Of a DNA stretch of 64,000 nt, positions 1-7,310 are shown piece by piece. This DNA comes from Bradyrhizobium sp. RP6. Lineage in GTDB: Bacteria; Pseudomonadota; Alphaproteobacteria; Rhizobiales; Xanthobacteraceae. The position numbers were made by a program, and so were the translations under genes. Position 1 is the first letter of the stretch. Every line of letters begins with the position of its first letter. The notes below the pieces were generated by a model, which was not told where the DNA came from, ran no database searches, and worked only from the letters and a program-made list of their open reading frames with translations. The stretch covers positions 1 to 64,000 of the forward strand of contig NZ_RQIT01000016.1 in the NCBI RefSeq assembly GCF_003837805.1, in the 5' to 3' direction.

Positions 1-114
1 GCCGACGGGCAATGGCAGGTGTGCTTCTTCAACGTGCCGATCGGCATCATCGACCAGAAAACATCGACGCTGCGGCGCTGCGCTAGCGCAGCGCCGCAGC
101 AGACCGAACCATGA
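1..114 (+). CDS. C-terminal end of an unidentified protein
   Basis: An open frame enters from the left edge and stops at the TGA at 112-114. Its 37 residues start ADGQWQVCFFNVPIGIIDQK. The style (WQVCFF followed by IGIID) recalls the C-terminal beta-strand tail of some IS481/IS3-type transposases, but that is an impression from memory and too little is present to be sure. Its last codons are made from a perfect palindrome at 70-99. It lies outside the integrated element that begins near 263. Confidence 0.45.
   Translation, partial: ADGQWQVCFFNVPIGIIDQKTSTLRRCASAAPQQTEP
70..99. repeat. 30-bp perfect palindrome at the end of the partial gene
   Basis: The 15-base arm CTGCGGCGCTGCGCT is followed at once by its exact reverse complement, with no spacer. 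It overlaps the 3' end of the partial gene. No T-run follows on either side, so it is not a standard intrinsic terminator. It could be a cruciform-forming site, a transposon-related end or a protein-binding site. Confidence 0.6.
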
Positions 115-167
115 ACGACTGTTACCTTTCCATCCGGTCTGTTTTGTTACCCATCCATCCGCTGGAC

Positions 168-280
168 ATCGCCGCGAAGCGGCGAGACGGGTGAGGGGTC
201 TCTTTCCTCACGAACAATCTTGCAAGAGGAGAGACACCCCTCATCCGGCGCTTCGCGCCACCTTCTCCCACAAGGGGAAA
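168..280. repeat. Interspersed palindromic repeat, left half (split by the element)
   Basis: Two imperfectly complementary arms are seen: gccgcgaagcggcgag...gggtgaggggtctct at about 171-204, and a reverse-complement arm ending in ccggcgcttcgcgcc at about 226-259. The second arm runs into CCTTCTCCCACAAGGGGA. Repeats of this form are common between genes in Bradyrhizobium-type genomes. The expected continuation (GAAGGAAG) is not here but at 12177 onward, which suggests that the integrated element interrupted the repeat. Confidence 0.6.
263..278. other. attL core
   Basis: TTCTCCCACAAGGGGA is identical to the copy at 12161-12176. With its outer neighbours, the uninterrupted site would read CCTTCTCCC-ACAA-GGGGAGAAGG, an almost perfect dyad, as expected for paired core sites of a tyrosine recombinase. 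Left of the core the sequence is host repeat; right of it is the integrase leader. Confidence 0.65.
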
Positions 281-284
281 AATT

Positions 285-316
285 GAGCCCCATAGACCCC
301 CACGGAGCCCCATAGA
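285..316. repeat. Tandem GAGCCCCATAGA repeats near attL
   Basis: GAGCCCCATAGA occurs at 285-296 and again at 305-316, exactly 20 bp apart (about two helical turns). A weaker variant, ATGCCCCATAC, lies near 347. Their position between the attachment core and the integrase gene is where arm-type integrase or excisionase binding sites usually occur. That function is inferred. Confidence 0.4.
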
Positions 317-422
317 GAATTTCTAACTCCTTGTTATCGCTCATCTATGCCCCATACTCTGACGCAGAGCCCCGAGCGGGGAAACACACAGTTTAGGGAC
401 ATTTCGGCGGATACGAGGACAC

Positions 423-1655
423 ATGGCACGCAGCATCTATTCTGAAAAACTGAAGAACCGAACCAACCGGCTCAAGCTCCCACCGAAACGCAAACCATAC
501 AAGGTTCTGATCGCGCCGGGCATCTTTCTGGCCTACCGGCGCAATGCAGGTCGCCGCGTTGAAGGCGACGACAGACGTCGCGACGCGCCGGGCACATGGT
601 CGGTCGAGTGCCAATGGTTGAAGCGCTTCGCGCTCGCCGACGATTACGAGGACGCCAACGGCACCAGCGTGATGAGCTATCATCAGGCCATGGCGCGCGC
701 GCTGAAGCTGGCGCGCGGCAGCGATGCCGACAGCGACAAGCCTGTCACGGTCGCCGAGGCCATCGATGCCTATGCGACCGATCTCGCGGCGCGCGGCGGT
801 GCCAAGTACAACGCGACATCGGTCCGCAACCACATGACATCGGCGATGCTGTCCAAGGTGGTGATGCTGCTGACCGAGACCGAGCTGCGCGACTGGCGCA
901 ACGGGCTGATCGCCAAGGGCCTCAAGGTTTCGTCCGCCAACCGCATCGGCAAATCGCTCAAGGCCGCGCTTGCGCTGGCTGCCAAGCGCGACCGCAAGCG
1001 CATCACAAACGTCGGGGCATGGAAGGAAGGCCTGAAGCCGCTCAAGGCCAAGGGCACCAACGCCCCGCCGCGTGACAACTACTATCTGCCGGACGCTACC
1101 ATTCTCGCTATCGTGCGCGAGTGCTACGTCGAGGACGCCGAGTTCGGCGCGATGATCGAGACGCTGGCGGGGACTGGGGTGCGCGAGTCGCAGGCGTTGA
1201 AGCTCTGGCCTGATGATCTACAGGACGACGACCCCGAAGCGCCGCGCCTGATGATGTGGTGCTCCGCCAAGGGCCGGGACCGCGATCCCGAACAGCGCGC
1301 GCTGCCGATCACGCCGAAGCTGGCGCAGATGCTGCGGGCGCGGGCGATTGCACGCAAGTCAAACCGTCTGCTGTTCGACCGCATCTGGAATATGTCGGCC
1401 CGTTTCCGCATCGTGCTGGAGCGTCTCGGTCTCGATCTGACGCTGACCCCGTACACGCTGCGGCATTCATCGATCATCCGGCAAATCCGCAGGGGCACCC
1501 ATCTGCGCATCATCGCCTTCAACCACGATACGTCCGTGCAGGAGATCGAACGCACCTATGCGCGATACCTTAATCCGGTGGCCGAAGACGCGCGCAAGGG
1601 ACTGCTCGCCGACGACGTCCCGGTGCTGGACAACGTCGTCAGACTGGCCCGATAA
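423..1655 (+). CDS. int: Tyrosine-type site-specific integrase
   Basis: This 410-residue protein most likely integrates and excises the surrounding element. The C-terminal catalytic domain (about residues 225-400) shows the first catalytic arginine in GVRESQALKLW (near residue 253), then YTLRHSSII (near 343) and the nucleophile tyrosine in ERTYARY (near 379). The usual HxxR box reads YxLR, so the histidine position is tyrosine; similar YxLRHSS integrases are known among Rhizobiales islands. Residues about 110-200 fit the SAM-like core-binding domain. The start at 423 follows GAGG at 414-417. The gene lies 145 bp inside the left attachment core and points into the element. Confidence 0.93.
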   Translation: MARSIYSEKLKNRTNRLKLPPKRKPYKVLIAPGIFLAYRRNAGRRVEGDDRRRDAPGTWSVECQWLKRFALADDYEDANGTSVMSYHQAMARALKLARGSDADSDKPVTVAEAIDAYATDLAARGGAKYNATSVRNHMTSAMLSKVVMLLTETELRDWRNGLIAKGLKVSSANRIGKSLKAALALAAKRDRKRITNVGAWKEGLKPLKAKGTNAPPRDNYYLPDATILAIVRECYVEDAEFGAMIETLAGTGVRESQALKLWPDDLQDDDPEAPRLMMWCSAKGRDRDPEQRALPITPKLAQMLRARAIARKSNRLLFDRIWNMSARFRIVLERLGLDLTLTPYTLRHSSIIRQIRRGTHLRIIAFNHDTSVQEIERTYARYLNPVAEDARKGLLADDVPVLDNVVRLAR

Positions 1656-1722
1656 TGACGTCGGGCCGGTGGTGCTCTCAACACCCCGGCCCGACTGACC
1701 TCTCACCCGATGGATCGCAGCC

Positions 1723-2169
1723 ATGGGTAAGATCGACGACCCGTATACACCAGAGCAGCGCGCCCTGCTGAAAAAGTTCGTGCGCAACTTCACGCCAGAG
1801 GAGCGGGCCGCGCTCAGGATCAAGCGCATCGATCTCAAGCCACCTCTTTCGGCTAAAGTCCGCAAAACGAGTCTTGTGCCTAAATCGACTGGCGCATCTG
1901 CGCCGGTTCAAAACCGCGCACGCAGAGACGGCAAGCAGAAGAAGAAGAAGACGCGGGCGCCGAAAAAGGAAGGGCCGAAGGAACGCCGTGTCAATGCGAT
2001 TGCGCGCGACCTCTGGCCGCCCAGCGGTAAGCCCCCGGCAAAGCTCCTGAATGTCGAGATCGTCAAAAAGGTCGGTGACGTCTACCAGCGGCGACACGAC
2101 GGGCAAACGGTAGACCGCACTACCATCCTCCGAAGCCAGACCATCGGTCGCCTGCGCCCGCCGCGCTGA
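1723..2169 (+). CDS. Basic protein of unknown function
   Basis: This 148-residue protein is strongly basic, with a KQKKKKTR stretch near residue 72 and a KKEGPKERR segment after it, so nucleic-acid binding is likely. The C-terminal 50 residues (from about VNAIARDLWPPSGK) look like a folded domain, with the N-terminal half predicted to be helical (YTPEQRALLKKFVRNFTPEERAALR). I do not recognise the family. It follows the integrase by 67 bp in the same direction and may be a recombination directionality or regulatory factor, but that is only position-based. Confidence 0.6.
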   Translation: MGKIDDPYTPEQRALLKKFVRNFTPEERAALRIKRIDLKPPLSAKVRKTSLVPKSTGASAPVQNRARRDGKQKKKKTRAPKKEGPKERRVNAIARDLWPPSGKPPAKLLNVEIVKKVGDVYQRRHDGQTVDRTTILRSQTIGRLRPPR

Positions 2170-2183
2170 TAGTGCTGGTGTGG

Positions 2184-2248
2184 ATTTTGTGGATGCACAA
2201 ATCCGCAGTCGGATAGGTCCGCTGGCTATTTTGTGGATGCACAAATCC
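2184..2248. promoter_or_regulatory. Two identical 21-bp direct repeats with internal dyads
   Basis: The sequence ATTTTGTGGATGCACAAATCC occurs at 2184-2204 and again at 2228-2248, start to start 44 bp (about four helical turns). Each copy contains the dyad TTTGTG-GATG-CACAAA. They lie in the gap between the basic protein gene and the excisionase-like gene at 2311, which suggests a two-site operator for an element-encoded regulator. Iterons or excisionase sites are also possible. Confidence 0.6.
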
Positions 2249-2310
2249 ACACTCGCATTTTTTCGGTGTCGCTCCATGCTTCTCCGCGTCATCAGACGGG
2301 AGCCCACGCA

Positions 2311-2565
2311 ATGGCCACGCTATCGAAGGCAGAGAACGCCGCCGCACTGAGGAAAGCCGGCATTCAGCGCAAGTCGTTTTCACGAGCCGAGCTGTGCGCG
2401 CGCAACGACATCTCACCGGAGTTCTACAAAAAACTGCAACGTCTCGGACTAGGTCCGCGCGAGACCCAGATACTCGACCGCTTCGTGATCACCGTCGAGG
2501 ACGAGGCGGCATGGTTGCAGAAGCTCCAGAAGAATGCCGCCAGCAAGACGAAGGCGGAGGCCTAA
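2311..2565 (+). CDS. Excisionase/AlpA-like DNA-binding protein
   Basis: An 84-residue protein. The centre, KSFSRAELCARNDIS-PEFYKKLQRLGLGPRE, has the pattern of the MerR-like winged helix in excisionases and AlpA regulators (FSxxEFCxRNxIS...YxKLxxxGxGPR), and the end ITVEDEAAWLQKL fits the same family. Such proteins control excision or early transcription in phages and satellites. The ATG at 2311 is preferred because the upstream in-frame extension would read through the direct-repeat operator region. A strong hairpin follows at 2572-2602. Confidence 0.7.
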   Translation: MATLSKAENAAALRKAGIQRKSFSRAELCARNDISPEFYKKLQRLGLGPRETQILDRFVITVEDEAAWLQKLQKNAASKTKAEA

Positions 2566-2571
2566 CGAGCG

Positions 2572-2602
2572 ACCGCCCCGGAAAGGGGGCAACCGGGGCG
2601 GT
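2572..2602 (+). terminator. GC-rich hairpin after the excisionase-like gene
   Basis: The arms ACCGCCCCGG (2572-2581) and CCGGGGCGGT (2593-2602) pair perfectly over 10 bp with an 11-base loop. No T-run follows, so it may be a weak or factor-dependent terminator, or an attenuator ahead of the replication gene. Confidence 0.4.
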
Positions 2603-2681
2603 GCATTCACTCTCTGTCGCTGATCGTCATCTATGCCTTGGCTGGCGAAGGTGACGGTAGCGCGAAGCCGAGAGGCACGCA

Positions 2682-3620
2682 ATGCCGGACGCCGAAGCCA
2701 AGCAGCCCCGCACCTTCCTAGAGCGCGACGACTGGCTGCGCGCGGTCCTAGCGTCCGATTTGCCGCACGCGGCTGTACGGGTCGCGCTGGCCATTGGAGC
2801 CCATCTCCATGTGAAGTCCGGCCGCTGCGACCCATCCGTCGACGACATCAAAGCCTCCAGCAACGTCCCGAAGCGTTCCGTCTATCGTCAGATCGCGCTG
2901 CTGGAGCAAGCGGGTTGGATCACGCCTCAGCGCGGCGGCCGAGGACCGGGCCAGCGCAATCAATACATCCTGTCTTACCCTGTCAGCTTTGACACCCTTA
3001 AGGGTGTCAAAGCTGTGGCAGGGTTATACCCCGCTTACCCTGTCTCCAGTGACACTCTCAAGGGTGCCAGAAAGGGCACTTTAGGGTGCCATACGGTGGC
3101 AGCACATAAAGAGCGACAAGCGAAGAAAGAGAGAGAGGGAAGATATATATCTCAGCCGCCCCTCGATGTTGTTGCTCCGCTGAGTTCCGGTGACGACGCG
3201 CGGTCGAAGCCGGATCAAAAGCACGCACAAAAAGCCAGTGATGATGCTGATAATAGTAGCATCAGCGATGCCGCCGCCGCCTTCGCCGAATTCTGGGCCC
3301 TCTATCCGCTAAAGGTCGGCAAGCTCGACGCCGAGAAGGCCTACCTCGCCAAAGCCAAGGCCGGGACCGCCACCGCCATCATGAACGCTGGAGCCGCGCG
3401 CTACGCCGCCGAGCGCTCCGGGCAGGACCCGAAGTTCACGAAGCATCCAGCGAAGTGGATCAAGGGCGAATGCTGGAACGACGAACCGTCCAGCACGGGC
3501 GCGGTCACCCTCGACAACAGCGGCACCGGCAACGTCGTCGCCGAAGCTGATCAGGAGCAAAGCGTCGATGACTATCTGACGCAGCTCGTCGGCCCTCACA
3601 AAAACTGGTACGGCACATGA
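2682..3620 (+). CDS. Replication initiator-like winged-helix protein
   Basis: 312 residues in three parts. Residues about 8-95 form a winged helix (DIKASSNVPKRSVYRQIALLEQAGWI) of the type found in phage and plasmid replication initiators. Residues 98-137 are a 20-residue tandem repeat whose DNA holds a palindrome and iteron-like repeats. Residues about 197-270 (FAEFWALYPLKVGKLDAEKAY ... KFTKHPAKWIKGECWND) match the C-terminal domain common in phage replication proteins of the O type. The arrangement, DNA-binding head, origin inside the gene, then a partner-binding tail, parallels lambda O. It probably starts replication of the excised element. The next gene begins in its stop codon (ATGA). 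Confidence 0.75.
   Translation: MPDAEAKQPRTFLERDDWLRAVLASDLPHAAVRVALAIGAHLHVKSGRCDPSVDDIKASSNVPKRSVYRQIALLEQAGWITPQRGGRGPGQRNQYILSYPVSFDTLKGVKAVAGLYPAYPVSSDTLKGARKGTLGCHTVAAHKERQAKKEREGRYISQPPLDVVAPLSSGDDARSKPDQKHAQKASDDADNSSISDAAAAFAEFWALYPLKVGKLDAEKAYLAKAKAGTATAIMNAGAARYAAERSGQDPKFTKHPAKWIKGECWNDEPSSTGAVTLDNSGTGNVVAEADQEQSVDDYLTQLVGPHKNWYGT
2974..3093. repeat. Candidate origin inside the replication gene (60-bp tandem repeat, 32-bp palindrome)
   Basis: CTTACCCTGTC begins at 2974 and again at 3034, defining a 60-bp period. In the first unit, 2984-3015 is a perfect 32-bp palindrome centred on CACCCTTAAGGGTG. The second unit keeps a decayed dyad (TGACACTCTCAAGGGTGCCA), and a third partial dyad, GGCACTTTAGGGTGCC, follows at about 3075-3090. 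Repeats plus a strong palindrome inside an initiator gene are a classical sign of a phage-type origin. The role is inferred. Confidence 0.6.
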
Positions 3621-4432
3621 CCGCGCTGATTCAATTTCCCCGCAACGCGGTCGCGCTCCGCGAAATGCAGACGCAAGGCCACGCGCTGATCGGTTCGACG
3701 CTGCGTGCATTGGCTTCGCCGTTCGAAGTGGCTGGCCGTTGCAGCGAGGAGCTGCGCGAGCTGCGGCTCACCAGCGCCGCCCAACTACGTCGCGGCAATC
3801 TCGCGGACGCCAAGGTAAATCACGCCCGGATGCTGAGACGCGCCGCCGCCGTCAATGCCGCGCACACCGCGCTCTGGACGGTCGCGCATCCGCACATGGT
3901 GGCGACGCCCGTCGTCACGGTCCATATCGCGCACATGATGCTTTCGGTGCTGTTGCGCTCGGTTGGGAAGGTTAAGAACGTCGAGACCGAAGCGCTGCTC
4001 GCAGAGTGCATCGGGATGTTTGATCCGACATCCGACGTCGTCGGCAAGGCGACCGGCATGTGGGTGCCAATCAGCAAGCATCCGGTGATCCTCGCGCTCG
4101 CGGTGCGCAAGTTGATCTACGGGTCGGTGTTCACGTCGGCCGAGGAATTCCGCAAAGCGATGCTGGCGGCGCGAGGCACGATCCTGCATCTCGTCAGCGA
4201 CACCGAGAGCTGGAGTGGACTGCTTCGCAATTGCGACCGCTGCGTCTTCGAACATGATCGCGTCGCGTGGGACGCAGCTTACGCGCGGGTCGGAGCCGAC
4301 GTGGCGCGCGTGATGCAGGACTCCGACGAAGAAGGTTACGAGGATGACGACGGCGAGTACGTGCCGCCGTCGCCGCGCTGGGCGGCGCTGCAAGCGATGA
4401 TTGGGGCCGGCAATGAACCGCCATCCCGTTGA
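3617..4432 (+). CDS. Unknown protein coupled to the replication gene
   Basis: 271 residues; its ATG overlaps the stop of the replication gene (ATGA), so translation is likely coupled. It is mostly helical and ends in an acidic stretch (SDEEGYEDDDGEY near residue 240). No catalytic motif or known domain was recognised. By position it could help the initiator, for example as a helicase-loader-like partner, but the sequence itself does not show that. The next gene starts inside its 3' end. Confidence 0.65.
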   Translation: MTALIQFPRNAVALREMQTQGHALIGSTLRALASPFEVAGRCSEELRELRLTSAAQLRRGNLADAKVNHARMLRRAAAVNAAHTALWTVAHPHMVATPVVTVHIAHMMLSVLLRSVGKVKNVETEALLAECIGMFDPTSDVVGKATGMWVPISKHPVILALAVRKLIYGSVFTSAEEFRKAMLAARGTILHLVSDTESWSGLLRNCDRCVFEHDRVAWDAAYARVGADVARVMQDSDEEGYEDDDGEYVPPSPRWAALQAMIGAGNEPPSR

Positions 4433-4694
4433 CCAGCTCGCCGATGTCCGCGCCGAGATCAAGTTGCTCCGCGAGCGCGAGCAGCAACTGCGCGCGGAGA
4501 TACTTCGGACGGGCGACATGATCGGCGACGACAACGAGGCGACGCTCACCGAGATGGCGACCGAGCGCGTCGATCTGGAGCTGATGAAGCAGGAGCTGGG
4601 AATGATCACGGTGCGCCCGTACTTGCGCAAGCAGATGGTGGCCCGGCTACAGCTCAGGCCCGCGAGCAAGCCACGGACCGGGAGGATAACATGA
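4413..4694 (+). CDS. Small coiled-coil protein
   Basis: 93 residues from the ATG at 4413 (a TTG at 4401 is an alternative start). Residues about 7-60 form a charged heptad-rich coiled coil (LADVRAEIKLLREREQQLRAEIL). It overlaps the preceding gene by 20 bp and the following one by 4 bp (ATGA), consistent with one transcript. Function unknown. Confidence 0.55.
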   Translation: MNRHPVDQLADVRAEIKLLREREQQLRAEILRTGDMIGDDNEATLTEMATERVDLELMKQELGMITVRPYLRKQMVARLQLRPASKPRTGRIT

Positions 4695-4969
4695 CCTATG
4701 ACCCCGCGTTCGAGCAGCGAGTCTACGTCGCCATCGGTGCCGCGATCAGGCAAGCCTCCATGATCGGCGACGATGTCGCGGCAGTGCGGGTCGCCGAAAC
4801 CACGCGAGCCCCGAGATCATCCTGCAAGCGAGTAACGGTGGCCTCCTCGGCACTCTCCGGGGCCATCGCTATCGTCATGCCGAGCGCCGCCGACCAAATC
4901 AAACGGGCCCGGCGCAATCCCAAGCTCGCCGAGTTCGTGCGGCGCACGCGGACGATGGGACGGGCTTAA
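4691..4969 (+). CDS. Small unknown protein
   Basis: 92 residues, start overlapping the previous stop by 4 bp. It has an N-terminal helix (PAFEQRVYVAIGAAIRQASM), a small-residue middle and a basic C-terminus (IKRARRNPKLAEFVRRTRT). No family recognised. Part of the tightly packed rightward block 2682-7998. Confidence 0.5.
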   Translation: MTYDPAFEQRVYVAIGAAIRQASMIGDDVAAVRVAETTRAPRSSCKRVTVASSALSGAIAIVMPSAADQIKRARRNPKLAEFVRRTRTMGRA

Positions 4970-4986
4970 ACCGAGGGATACGATCA

Positions 4987-5265
4987 ATGGCGAGCTATCA
5001 CGTTTGGGGTCGCAAGCGCACCGAAAGCCGCGTCATGATCAACATCATCGTTGATGCTCACGGGCAGCCGGCACCGCAGATCGCGCGGCGCATCGTCGGC
5101 CCTGACTACGTCTTGCACGGGGTCGCTCGTCTGATTCCGCACCCGGTGCCCGATGCGATGAAGAATCGGCCGCTCTCGATTGACGAGCTATTCGTGGCGG
5201 TGCCGGCGCTGAACCCGCGCCGACCGGATGTCGAAGGGCTGAAACCCGAAAGGCGCGGCGGGTGA
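4987..5265 (+). CDS. Small unknown protein
   Basis: 92 residues. It starts MASYHVWGRKRTESRVMINIIV, with a beta-strand pattern at the N-terminus and a Pro/Arg-rich end. No known domain was recognised. It sits 17 bp after the previous gene and 28 bp before the methyltransferase, within the same rightward block. Confidence 0.5.
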   Translation: MASYHVWGRKRTESRVMINIIVDAHGQPAPQIARRIVGPDYVLHGVARLIPHPVPDAMKNRPLSIDELFVAVPALNPRRPDVEGLKPERRGG

Positions 5266-5293
5266 TCCGTGTCGAGCATGGCGGAGCCCAAGA

Positions 5294-5947
5294 ATGGGTA
5301 AGCGTTCGAACTTTGAGCGTCGGGAGGCGGACTTCTACGCGACACCGCGCGCAGCCGTGGTCCCGCTCATCCCGTATTTGCGCGGCATCCGGACTTTTGC
5401 CGAGCCTTGCGATGGCGACGGCGATCTGGTCCGGCATCTGGAGTCTTTCGGGTTGCGCTGCGTCTATGCCGGTGACATCCGCACCGGGCGGGATGCGCTG
5501 GCGTTCGATCAGTATGGCAATGCCGATGCGATCATCACCAACCCGCCCTATACGCGCGAAGTGATGCACCGGATGATCACCCACTTCTCGCGCATCGCAC
5601 CGACGTGGCTATTGCTCGAATCCGATTGGGCGCAGACCAAACAGGCCGCGCCGTTCATCCCATACTGCTCGGATATCGTTGCTATCGGGCGTGTCAAATG
5701 GATCGCGGGATCGAAGCATACCGGCAAGGAGAATTTTGGATGGTGCAAGTTCGATGCGGCGCACCGGAGCGGGCCCGCCTTTCATGGGCGAGGTAACGGC
5801 GCTTTGATGCCAGAGCAGCGCAGGACGTGCGAGCAGTGCGGTAAGGCCTACACACCCCATCGCTCCACGTCGCGGTTTTGCTCCGGAGCTTGCAGGACGC
5901 GCGCCTGCCGCGAACGCCTTAGCGTTACATCTAGCGTTACAGCCTGA
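5294..5947 (+). CDS. DNA methyltransferase-like protein with C-terminal zinc finger
   Basis: 217 residues. FAEPCDGDGD (35-44) is an SAM-binding motif I of the phage type, and NPPY (83-86) is the catalytic motif of amino-group DNA methyltransferases, so N6-adenine or N4-cytosine methylation is expected. Cys179, Cys182, Cys196 and Cys200 (C-x2-C-x13-C-x3-C) form a probable zinc ribbon for DNA contact. No restriction enzyme is adjacent, so it is an orphan enzyme, perhaps protecting the element from host restriction. The length is short for the family but both motifs are intact. Confidence 0.8.
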   Translation: MGKRSNFERREADFYATPRAAVVPLIPYLRGIRTFAEPCDGDGDLVRHLESFGLRCVYAGDIRTGRDALAFDQYGNADAIITNPPYTREVMHRMITHFSRIAPTWLLLESDWAQTKQAAPFIPYCSDIVAIGRVKWIAGSKHTGKENFGWCKFDAAHRSGPAFHGRGNGALMPEQRRTCEQCGKAYTPHRSTSRFCSGACRTRACRERLSVTSSVTA

Positions 5948-5948
5948 C

Positions 5949-6221
5949 ATGCTCCGCCGTCCGCCATTGTCGCCACCATCGTCCGCATCGAAGCGGCAGC
6001 GGCGGCGCGAGCGGCGACGGCTGGCGCAGCGACGCTATCGACAGAACGTGGCGGATCATGCCGTCATTGTGCCCGTGAAGGTCGGTCCCTCGTTGCTGGA
6101 CTATCTGGTGCGCGTCGTCCGCTGGCTCGACGAGGCCGATGCCAAGGATGCGCGCAAGATCGGCGAGGCCATCACGCGAGGACTGATGGAAGCGGCGGAA
6201 GCAGACGCGGCGAAGCGGTGA
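5949..6221 (+). CDS. Small arginine-rich protein
   Basis: 90 residues. The N-terminal third is extremely basic (KRQRRRERRRLAQRRYRQ at about 15-32), followed by a helical tail (PSLLDYLVRVVRWLDEADAKDARKI). It begins one base after the methyltransferase stop. The arginine-rich region may bind nucleic acid. Not recognised. Confidence 0.5.
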   Translation: MLRRPPLSPPSSASKRQRRRERRRLAQRRYRQNVADHAVIVPVKVGPSLLDYLVRVVRWLDEADAKDARKIGEAITRGLMEAAEADAAKR

Positions 6222-6288
6222 GGAATCCAAAAAAAAATCCGTGATCCTACTTCACAGGCTGCCCGGAAGCCGTGCCATCTTGCCGGGC

Positions 6289-7305
6289 ATGAGCAACGCC
6301 AGACCAATTCCGCTCCGGCCCGATCCCAACGCCGTCGCACGCGAATGGCGAGCGTCGTTCATCGACGATGCGACCGTCACCGTGCTGTCGCGGATGCGCA
6401 AGACCGGCGCCGACGAAGTCCGTCTGGAGTTGCGCGCTCCTGTCGAGCCGCTGAAGCAAGGTGACGTTCCGGGCGACAGCGTTGCCGCATTGATGCTGCT
6501 GGCACCGCAGAGTGCCGCCGCCAAACTGTTCGGCCTCGCCGTCAACGTTGATCTCGCCGGCATTTCCAGCTTCTCGTTTCCGCTGCCGTCGAACTTCACG
6601 GAAGCGAAATTCGTCGCCGAAGGCGCGCCGATCAGTGTCGGCATGGGCGCGTTCGCCGGGATGCTGTTGGGGCCCGTGCGCAAGGTCGCTCTGATCGGCG
6701 CGCTGACGGGCGAGCTGGAAAACCTGTCGGCTCCCGTCGCCAGCGTCATCATCGGCCACGTTCTCAAGGTCGCGGTCGATAAGGGGCTCGCCAAGGTGCT
6801 GTTCAGCGCCGACGCGGCCACCGAAGCCGCGCCCGCCGGGCTGCTTTACGGCGTCACGCCCCTCACCGCTGGCGCGTCGATGTCGGAGGATGTTGCGGCA
6901 CTGGTCGCGGCGATTACTGCGGCCGGGGTCGATGCCGAGAGCGTCGTGTTCGTCATGGCCGCCGAGCAGGCTGTCGCGGTCCGGCTCGCGGCTGGCCCGC
7001 TGTTCTCCTATCGCGTGATTGGTGCGCCGATTGCGCCCGGCACCATCATTGCCATCGCGACGGATGGCCTCGCTGTTGCGGGCGACGGAATCCCGGTCGT
7101 CGATGTGAGCAAGAACGCGGTGCTCCACATGAGCGACACGCCGACCGACATCGGGCTGCCCGCTGTAGCACCCGACCCGAACGTGATCGCGACGCCGGCT
7201 GTGAGCATGTTTCAGATCGATGCATTCGCGCTTCGCTGCATCGCTCGCGTGACGTGGAGTGCGGCACCCGGCGCGGTTCAAGTTGTCAACGGCACGGTGT
7301 GGTGA
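6289..7305 (+). CDS. Probable HK97-fold major capsid protein
   Basis: 338 residues from the ATG at 6289; an in-frame GTG at 6241 would add 16 residues but has no better ribosome site. The features fit the HK97 capsid fold: an E-loop-like FVAEGAPISV segment near residue 108, a long spine-helix region (VASVIIGHVLKVAVDKGLAKVLF) ending in a small-residue PAGLL turn near 180, RVIGAPIAPGTIIAI in the A-domain and an end strand FALRCIARVTWS...VVNGTVW. It would form the procapsid shell. No portal, protease or scaffold gene adjoins it, which is unusual for a phage and fits a satellite that reshapes a helper's capsid. The assignment is by pattern. Confidence 0.65.
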   Translation: MSNARPIPLRPDPNAVAREWRASFIDDATVTVLSRMRKTGADEVRLELRAPVEPLKQGDVPGDSVAALMLLAPQSAAAKLFGLAVNVDLAGISSFSFPLPSNFTEAKFVAEGAPISVGMGAFAGMLLGPVRKVALIGALTGELENLSAPVASVIIGHVLKVAVDKGLAKVLFSADAATEAAPAGLLYGVTPLTAGASMSEDVAALVAAITAAGVDAESVVFVMAAEQAVAVRLAAGPLFSYRVIGAPIAPGTIIAIATDGLAVAGDGIPVVDVSKNAVLHMSDTPTDIGLPAVAPDPNVIATPAVSMFQIDAFALRCIARVTWSAAPGAVQVVNGTVW

Positions 7306-7310
7306 TTGTG

